A DNA stretch of 64,000 nt from assembly GCA_905182995.1 (NCBI GenBank), contig CAJJDP010000040.1:466607-530606 (forward strand), given 5' to 3'. Below the pieces are notes generated by a model. That model was not told where the DNA came from. It saw only the letters and a list, made by a program, of their open reading frames with translations, and ran no database searches. The stretch comes from Paramecium octaurelia (taxonomy: Eukaryota > Ciliophora > Oligohymenophorea > Peniculida > Parameciidae). Shown here one piece after another: positions 55,735-64,000 of the stretch. The first letter of the stretch is position 1, and each line of letters opens with the position of its first letter. The translations under genes were made by a program, and so were the position numbers.

Positions 55735-55817
55735 TTTATTTAATTTTGCATAATATCATTAAGATTAAATATATAGTAATTAATAAAAATCGTTTTTCTT
55801 GATTTTTAATATTTAAT

Positions 55818-56938
55818 ATGCTATATTTAATAGTAATATTGTGTGTTGCTCATTCTTCAGCTTAATTTGGATCTGAATACTATTCGGAATGGTAATCAGG
55901 AGTGGATCGAACAATTAATAAGTAATAAGAGTTTACAAAGCCATCCTTTCCCATTAGGTAATATACCTAAATAGTGTTTCCAAGAAGATTTAGTGCGTAT
56001 ATGATAAAATCATAGTAGTCGCCCATAAGTCTTACTAATGCATGAGGAGATTTAATGGAGTAAAGGGAAAAATATTAATTACTAAACATTTGTATCAGAC
56101 ATAACAATAAATGGGTTTTACATAAACTATGTAATTTGGGGACCTGCAATAGTACCAATACTGACTGTAAGGTGGATTGCAATTGTTGATGACGAGGCTG
56201 AAATTTAATATGTGCAATATTCATATGAAGATTTTTATCAACTCAGACAAGGTTTTGGGTAGAGAGCTTAAGACTTTCTCATTTCATATTACCCGAAGTA
56301 TCCAGCCCCAAAAGTGACAGCATTTATTGTCGGTGGAGACTTTGAAATTATTGATTCATTGTACACAAGCATATAGATTGTATTGGGAATTCCAACTACT
56401 TCCAGTATGGATGTAAGGTTTTCCACAAGAGATTTCTGTCATGTGAGATCTTTGACTGTCGCCTATTTTATCTCAAATAATTATTTAACACTGGCTGGGT
56501 CTGTTGGAGCATATCACAACTATTTTAATCAATATCTTGATAATTCTAATAAGATAGCTGTCAGAGCCTAAAAATTCACAAGAATAGTACCATCCATTTA
56601 TACGTTGGAACCAGGAAACAATATTCTAGCTCAAGGAATCAGCGGATTTGATGTTAATACTCAAGTCGGTTCAGCCTATCTTAGAGTGACTTGTGAGCCT
56701 ATGATATCGTACTCATCAACCTATACATTAATATACGGAACCAGTAAGAATTATATTAATAAAAGGGGGTGAGACTTTGCTGTCTTTTATGTAGGCTAGT
56801 TATGTCTTACATCCACCGGGTTCTCCGTATCACTATTATTATAAAAACTATGATTGGATTGTTCTTAAAGAGGATGAAGTGGTTCTAAAAGAGAAGGTTT
56901 AAGAAGAGAAAAAGATTAGTGAATTAAATATTAAATGA
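55818..56938 (+). CDS. secreted H-type lectin-like repeat protein
   Basis: A 359-aa protein; introns are 55997-56015 (19 nt) and 56744-56765 (AAG). The signal peptide is MLYLIVILCVAHSSA. The mature part seems to contain two to three beta-sandwich repeats with the H-type lectin pattern: YSEWQSGV...VFPRRFSASRPQVLLMHEE...FVSDITINGFYINYVIWG, then FLISYYPKYPAPKVTAFIVG with FSTRDFCHVRSLTVAYF. Such lectins (first known in snail agglutinins) bind N-acetylgalactosamine and occur in ciliate secreted proteins. The C-terminus is charged. Likely extracellular or secretory-vesicle content. Domain assignment is from pattern memory. It ends 36 bp from the convergent ABCA stop. Confidence 0.7.
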
Positions 56939-56974
56939 ATAATTTAAGTTATTTCTACATATAAAATTATAAAA

Positions 56975-59900
56975 TCAAGAATTTTATTAGATTTATACTG
57001 CAATTTGAGCACCTTGTACATTCTCTTGTTATTATTACTGTTGGGAATCCTAAACTGCAAAATTATTGAAAATTTGTTCGATGGATGCTTATTTGATGGA
57101 GTACTGGGAAATTCTGTATTGTTTTTTCTAAAATAATTAATTAAATAATTTACATTTTGTTCAAATCCTTCAAAGAGTTTGCCTACAGTGATCTAACCAA
57201 GGAGTCTGAATCTATAAAAAGTCTGGAAATGTTCAATGATTTCAAATTATCCTAATTTTTATTCAATGAATTTCTTCAAAAGATCTCCCATCTACTCGAC
57301 AATGACATATTCAGCTAGAGTTTCAACAGCTAATCCTTTAGGTTTTCTAATGTCATTATAAATATGTGATCCTGATCCTTTCATAGTGATTTCTTATTCT
57401 AAATGAGCTTAATTGATTTTCCTTAAGATATCAACAGTAGTGTTTTGATCCAATCTAGAGTTGCTTTACAATCCCATCTTTTGGATTAAATCTTGAATCT
57501 CATTTTTTTGTGGTTTTTCCAGTTTAACTTCGATTTCATAACCCTTACCAAATTTATTTTTGATATGTTAAACAGATCCAAGACATCTGAGATTACCACT
57601 AACTTGGATAGCAATTTTAGTTGACAATGCTTCTGCTTCTTCCATTGAATGAGTAGTCAAGATGATGGTACTTTGTTTTCTTTGAGTTGCAATTCTTGAA
57701 ATAACATTCCACATAAATCTTCTTGCTTCTGGATCCATACCAGTAGAAGGCTCATCCAAAAAGACAATAGGAGGGTTGCCTATCATAGCAATGGCAACTG
57801 ACAATTTTCTTTTATTTCCTCCTGAAAGTTAACCTGATTGAATATTCTCAAATCTCTTTAAATCCATCTCATTTAGCTTCTTCTCAACCAATTCCTCCTT
57901 CTTATAATACGGTATTCCTTTGATATCTGAGAATAGTTCAATATGTTCTCTGACAGTAAGATTTTCTAAAAGACCATCAAATTATGGACAATATCCAATA
58001 TTCACTCTGGCTGCCTCTAATTCATTAATGACACTCTTGCCTGCAATGAATGCTTCTCCACTAGTGGGTTTCAACTCTCCTGATAATATCTTAAATGTGG
58101 TAGTTTTACCAGCTCCATTGACTCCCAATAAACCAAAGACCTCTCCTTAATCAATAGCAAAACTGACTTAATCGACTGCCACCTTATGTTTTCCTTCACC
58201 CAACATAAACACTTTTCTGAGATCCTTTACGAGAATAGCCTTTTCTGAAGGTTGGTAGGTTTCACATAATTACTTTTCTTTAGCTACATCATCATCAATA
58301 GGTTTTGGAATGTAAGGGATACTGGACTCACTTGACCCGAGTTTCTACAACTATCCATTATCTTCGAAGTATTCAACAATGAAGATACAAACCAAATAAA
58401 AAGCACCCATTATTGCAAGCATCAATACATCTCCGCCACTCACTGCCATATCGTAAGTACTCTTCATTTCTGTCCATCCCTCCATAATCATGTATGTGTC
58501 CTTGGAGCATGCATTTAATATGCCATATGCAAATGAAAATGATGGAATCAATCTGAAAATCCATTATAATGCAGTGGCTGCATCTCTAGTAGATGAAATC
58601 AATCTTAAGATGTAGATTATCAAACTGATAATTGATCCAACCAATAAGTGTATGAAAAAGCTTAGTAACATGGCATTTCCTTATTGTCTAAAGGCAAAAC
58701 TAAAGAAATAGCAAAATGGAATGATTGCCCAACCATACAAAAAGAAGATCACCCATGAGAATCCATAGTTTTCTCCCTCTATCAACGCCGAGATATCAAA
58801 TGCCAAAATCAATAGACAACACACCACTGCTGGAATCACATGCTTTCCTAAATCCATCAGCCAATTACTAAACCAATAGGCTTTTACTGAAACTCCAGAT
58901 ACTAATTATTGATGTTTGATGTTAATTTCTCTTTCCTTAACAATATATGATATTAAAGATGCAGGAATGAATGCCATACCCATAGAAAAGACTAGCGCTG
59001 ACAAGAATCCAGCTATCGCTTTTGATCCATTCAACTCTTCATAAGTCTTTCTGAAAGGAGAATTAGTAACTTTGATCTAGAAGTCATTGTTATTGGTAGC
59101 TTTTCTCAAGATTGCTTAATTCATTTGGTTTTGTAAGACAAGTGGAGCTTCCCTAAAGATTGTATTCACAAACATGTAATATGCAAATTAGTCATTGGTG
59201 TTACTAGTCAAATAATACCAACCAAGGTTTTGTCTAATATCAAAAGTGTCAAAGTAACTTTGATCGATCTTTTAGAGATTACTCAAACTATCATCTCCAA
59301 ACACCTGAATAGATGAATTGTACATCTATAAATCAATCTAAGAAAACAGTGATTAATCATTTATTCCTCCCCATACGTATTGAATTCCTTGACCATAACA
59401 TTCGGATGGAGGTGTTAAAATGATTACATTTGGTTCAGTTATAAACTCTATTGTCATTAAAATCAATCCAAGAAGTACAACCAAGCAAGGCAAAAGGATT
59501 TCACAACATAGACTCTTGACATCTCTCTTGAAATATCTTGCTCTTTTCATAAGTAAAGCAAGAGTATGATTGAAAAATAATTGGGTTGAATTTGTAATTC
59601 TTATTTGATTAATATCGAAATCGTCAATTTAAACTGCTTATTTATTCTTGTCCTCCATCTCCATATAATCATTCACTTAGTGATGTCCAGCTCCAATTTA
59701 GGCAACCTTTAAAAACACTTCTTCAAGAGTTGTGATACTGATACCATAACTTTAAATATGTAGGGCTTTTGAATTATTATCTAATTCTTAAAATAATTTT
59801 GGGAATTTATCAGCTGCATTCAAAGGTAATTGCATGAGAATTTCAGCTGAAACTTTAGAAATTAAAACAGCTTCTGGACATGCCTTCATGATAACTTCAA

Positions 59901-62900
59901 TGATTGGGTCTGACTCAGTTAAAGTACTCTCTTTTACGATAGTCAGGTTGTAACCATTACCAAATTGATTCTTCAAAAATACACTGCTTCCTGAACATTA
60001 CAACTTTCCTTCTCCCATAATACCTATTCTATCTCCGAGAAAGTCTGCCTCATCCATAAAATGAGTTGTCAGTACTATGATTCTGTCTTCTTTGTAATTC
60101 TTAAGCATTTCCCAAATATATCTTCTAGCACTTGTATCCATTCCTGAAGTAGGTTCATCCAAATAGATTAATTTAGAATTACCAATAAATGCAATTGCTA
60201 CTGATAATCTTCTCTTTTGTCCTCCTGATAGATTCTTACTTAAATAGTCAGTCTTTTCTAGTAGATCAACATCTTCAATCATTCTTCTAACAGCTGCAGG
60301 AATATCATCTGGTTTCATTCCTTTGAAAGTAGCAAACATTTCCAAATGTTCTTTGACTGTCAAATTATCAAATAAAATGTCATGTTATGGACACACTCCC
60401 ATGAATTATCTAATTTCCTCAATTTGAGTTTCGACATCATATCCAAATACTGATGCTTCTCCTTGAGTGATATCTAAGAGACCTGTCAACATTGAAATTG
60501 TGGTAGTCTTTCCTGCTCCATTATGTCCCAATAAAGCATAAATTTAGCCAATATACATAGTCAGACTCACATTACTGACAGCTTGTTTTCCACTTGGATA
60601 TATTTTGGTAAGATTAGAAATCTAGAGTACTTCTTATCTGCTTTCCTAATCTTTCAAAGCCTAGTCCACCTCTTCATATCTTTCCTGATGAATCTAGGAT
60701 GACTTCTTCATTAATTTTTACTACCCACCATGATGTGATCTATTAAAGTAAGGGATGCAGAATAAAGGATGCAATTTCTTACCCCATTCATTAGGAAATA
60801 CAAGATCCAAATAAATTGACATTATTAAGTAGAAGAAGATGTTTAGGATATGCATAATCAAGGCGATGTTAACAGCATAATTTTCAACTTTTGTTGTTAT
60901 TGTTGACATTGAAACACCTCCGCCTTGAGCCTCGAACAATACCATAACATCGAATGCAAAGGACATAGCAGCATGGGAAGATATTGAGGCTCCCCAATAT
61001 GATGATTCAGGAACTATGTCTGATCCACTACCAACCAAACTGATCACCATGTACATTAGCAAATACCAAACGATAGCTACAATTAATCCGAACAATGCTC
61101 TTGTAAAAAATACACTATGATTAAATTAATTTATACCTTATNTCTAATTCTTAAAATAATTTTGGGAATTTATCAGCTGCATTCAAAGGTAATTGCATGA
61201 GAATTTCAGCTGAAACTTTAGAAATTAAAACAGCTTCTGGACATGCCTTCATGATAACTTCAATGATTGGGTCTGACTCAGTTAAAGTACTCTCTTTTAC
61301 GATAGTCAGGTTGTAACCATTACCAAATTGATTCTTCAAAAATACACTGCTTCCTGAACATTACAACTTTCCTTCTCCCATAATACCTATTCTATCTCCG
61401 AGAAAGTCTGCCTCATCCATAAAATGAGTTGTCAGTACTATGATTCTGTCTTCTTTGTAATTCTTAAGCATTTCCCAAATATATCTTCTAGCACTTGTAT
61501 CCATTCCTGAAGTAGGTTCATCCAAATAGATTAATTTAGAATTACCAATAAATGCAATTGCTACTGATAATCTTCTCTTTTGTCCTCCTGATAGATTCTT
61601 ACTTAAATAGTCAGTCTTTTCTAGTAGATCAACATCTTCAATCATTCTTCTAACAGCTGCAGGAATATCATCTGGTTTCATTCCTTTGAAAGTAGCAAAC
61701 ATTTCCAAATGTTCTTTGACTGTCAAATTATCAAATAAAATGTCATGTTATGGACACACTCCCATGAATTATCTAATTTCCTCAATTTGAGTTTCGACAT
61801 CATATCCAAATACTGATGCTTCTCCTTGAGTGATATCTAAGAGACCTGTCAACATTGAAATTGTGGTAGTCTTTCCTGCTCCATTATGTCCCAATAAAGC
61901 ATAAATTTAGCCAATATACATAGTCAGACTCACATTACTGACAGCTTGTTTTCCACTTGGATATATTTTGGTAAGATTAGAAATCTAGAGTACTTCTTAT
62001 CTGCTTTCCTAATCTTTCAAAGCCTAGTCCACCTCTTCATATCTTTCCTGATGAATCTAGGATGACTTCTTCATTAATTTTTACTACCCACCATGATGTG
62101 ATCTATTAAAGTAAGGGATGCAGAATAAAGGATGCAATTTCTTACCCCATTCATTAGGAAATACAAGATCCAAATAAATTGACATTATTAAGTAGAAGAA
62201 GATGTTTAGGATATGCATAATCAAGGCGATGTTAACAGCATAATTTTCAACTTTTGTTGTTATTGTTGACATTGAAACACCTCCGCCTTGAGCCTCGAAC
62301 AATACCATAACATCGAATGCAAAGGACATAGCAGCATGGGAAGATATTGAGGCTCCCCAATATGATGATTCAGGAACTATGTCTGATCCACTACCAACCA
62401 AACTGATCACCATGTACATTAGCAAATACCAAACGATAGCTACAATTAATCCGAACAATGCTCTTGTAAAAAATACACTATGATTAAATTAATTTATACC
62501 TTATGAACATAGATTAGAATATCAAGACTATGCAAAATAGCCAATAATTCAAGAATAACACAAATCCATCAGTATGAGTAAATACTATAGCAGACAACAG
62601 TATTGTGGCTATTATTGAGATTATTGTGTAGATTATTAGATATTGTATAATCCATGATAAATAAAATGAGGTGTTGTTCAATCCCATCATTTTCATACCT
62701 TCCCTCAGTTTTTTCTCCTTTTCATAAATCATCGCATAAGTCATTCTCAAATATATGATTATTAGAGGCAATATCAAATAGACACCAAATTATCCTCTTA
62801 AAAATGTTGCAAAATCATCCTTCACTCCATCTTATTGATGAACTAATTGAATTACATCTTAAAAATACCATATGTGAACTTCGGAGTTATTTTTGCTTAA

Positions 62901-63759
62901 TTGTTGGTTTCAATTCTCAAAATAATGTTGTCCACAAAGGTTTGCACTGTTAACATTCCAGATTCCCAATATGCGTTCGCTTTCTCATAATCTTAATATT
63001 TAATAGGATCCACAGCCATTAAATTTGTGGGAGGAATTTCATAATCATTAAATCCGCTTGAATTAAATCTCAATTGATAATCGTATATATTATTTCCAGC
63101 ACTTTCATTAAATATTACTCCAAAGCACACTCTAGGAACTCCATCTCTTCCATAATCCGAATCGGCAGTATAATCATCAAGATCTTCGCTATTCTTAAAT
63201 ATTTTTGTTTCATAAAAGTAGTAAGCTAAAGTAATGGAAATAATATGTACTTTCTAAAATGTACTTTAATTCCTTCACAACCTCGTGATTCTCACTTGGA
63301 CCAAGAGCCACTTGGCCATTCAGCCAATCTCTCTCTTATTAATAATTGTAATTATCGATGCAATTTCTAAAATAGTCGAATTAATTACTTCATTTTCGGT
63401 AATACTTGTAATCTAGTGCTAGTATCCAAAGCTTTTAGGTTTTCAAACAAATCCAAAGTGGCATTCCATTTTTACATTAGCTTAATTCTTGTTTCTATTT
63501 CTTATTCATTGATGAAAGGAGACAATTCTACTGGAACATTGGGATCTTTAGATCTCCATTCAAGTTAAGGCTGCAAAAAGCCTGTTTCATCGAGATTAAC
63601 CTTATCTACAACGCCTCTAAAGGATTAAACCAACAGTTACCTTATTCCAGCCAAGGCTAATATCAATAATAATGGTAAAACGATTTCACAAGTTGAACAG
63701 AAACAGTTTCTCTTCCAAAGAATCCAATTTTTCTTAAGTAATGAGGATAGATGTCCCAT
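56975..63759 (-). CDS. ABC transporter subfamily A, full length; assembly contains an internal duplication
   Basis: Introns are 63367-63388, 63226-63250, 62843-62868, 62478-62499 (repeated at 61115-61136) and 57128-57153. Order: N-terminal TM, large extracellular domain ([20 protein letters not shown]), TMD1, NBD1 with Walker [11 protein letters not shown], signature [13 protein letters not shown] and Walker [13 protein letters not shown], then TM, a second extracellular domain, TMD2, and NBD2 with [23 protein letters not shown] and [15 protein letters not shown] proteins move lipids across membranes. As assembled it encodes 2,213 residues with three NBDs, because TMD1-NBD1 is duplicated exactly. 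Removing one copy gives 1,766 aa, a normal ABCA size. Frame is kept across the N. Confidence 0.9.
59780..62504. repeat. perfect 1,362-bp direct duplication flanking a single N
   Basis: Bases 59780-61141 and 61143-62504 appear identical, separated only by the undetermined base at 61142. The copies include the same 22-nt intron and the same NBD1 coding sequence. Identity without any substitution, and an N exactly at the junction, point to two overlapping contig ends placed side by side. Confidence 0.95.
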
Positions 63760-63846
63760 ATAAGTTTATTTTATTTATTGACATAAACTTTGGGTTATCT
63801 TAGTTCTTAAATTGCGTATTCTATATATAATTATAGAATATTTCAT
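63760..63846. promoter_or_regulatory. upstream region of the ABCA gene
   Basis: 87 bp of AT-rich sequence between the ABCA start codon and the stop of the next minus-strand gene. It must hold the ABCA promoter and the 3' end of that gene. No motif recognised. Confidence 0.3.
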
Positions 63847-64000
63847 TCATTCAATAGAAAGAAATAACTCAGATTTTTGGAAATTCCAAAATAATTATTC
63901 TAAATTTTCTTATTAAAAAGCTTTAAAAATCATTTCAATAGGTTCAGTCTTCGATGTTTTACTTAATTATCTTGAATCAAAAAAAATCATATAGGTATAA
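63847..64000 (-). CDS. 3' end of a gene cut by the window edge
   Basis: A minus-strand frame enters from the right edge and ends with TGA at 63847-63849. It reads as protein with UAA glutamines (SKTSKTEPIEMIFKAFQQEN; LEQLFWNFQKSELFLSIE). Only about 45 residues are visible, and no family can be named. An ATG near 63990 could be an internal Met or the start of a very small gene. Confidence 0.5.

Noticed and set aside
61142..61143. A genuine ABCA transporter with three nucleotide-binding domains
   Set aside because: The extra unit is an exact copy with an N at the junction; an unmerged contig overlap is much more likely, and one copy gives a normal ABCA length.
63290..63345. A tRNA-like stretch (GGCCAAGTGG with an inverted repeat) on the minus strand
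   Set aside because: No complete acceptor or T arm is present, and the sequence codes continuously for part of the ABCA N-terminal region.

Overview
This window looks like the macronuclear genome of a ciliate close to Paramecium. The DNA is very AT-rich. Almost every gene reads through only when UAA and UAG are glutamine and UGA is the sole stop. About 60 tiny introns can be inferred (19-34 nt, mostly 22-29), and intergenic gaps are often only tens of bases. A tRNA with anticodon UUA, which would read UAA as Gln, lies at 5173-5243. Reading frames are not interrupted by excisable inserts, which fits a macronucleus. A standard-code ORF scan breaks all of these genes, so the models below were built by reading frames with the ciliate code and joining exons across short introns. 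For each spliced model, total length minus introns is a multiple of three, with one exception: the sphingosine-phosphate lyase, which is one base out.

Layout. 0.4-10 kb: an outer-dynein-arm docking protein, a small Q-rich protein, an NDR-type kinase, tRNA-Gln(UUA), a one-TM protein, two divergent unknown genes and a coiled-coil protein. 10.3-17.5 kb: a C2-like multi-TM protein, a possible thioredoxin-like protein, a PRMT that has lost its catalytic residues, a long coiled-coil protein and a bubblegum-type acyl-CoA synthetase. 17.5-32 kb: an ABCC transporter, a Myb/SHAQKY-type DNA-binding protein, a large TM+PAS protein resembling TmcB (tiny macrocysts), a heat-shock-factor-type protein and a PIAS/SIZ-type SUMO E3 ligase. 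31.7-38.2 kb: a 2,091-aa protein holding two successive polycystin-like channel units. 38.3-50 kb: an unknown basic protein, a second TmcB-like gene, a coiled-coil protein with poly-Asn and poly-Gln tracts, and sphingosine-1-phosphate lyase with an apparent one-base frameshift. 50-54.5 kb is sparse: a decayed gene, a small PX-domain protein and a protein with an MGGACSG acylation motif. 54.5-64 kb: a coiled-coil protein, a secreted H-type-lectin-like protein and an ABCA transporter that contains a perfect 1,362-bp duplication around a single N (probably an assembly artefact). The 3' edge cuts a further minus-strand gene.

There is no operon logic. The genes are independent eukaryotic units, many of them ciliary or membrane related (dynein docking, polycystin, ABC transporters, PAS-membrane proteins, lipid enzymes). 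The most unusual items are the tandem polycystin in one polypeptide, the apparently dead PRMT, the high share of introns ending in AAG, and the extremely short gene spacings.
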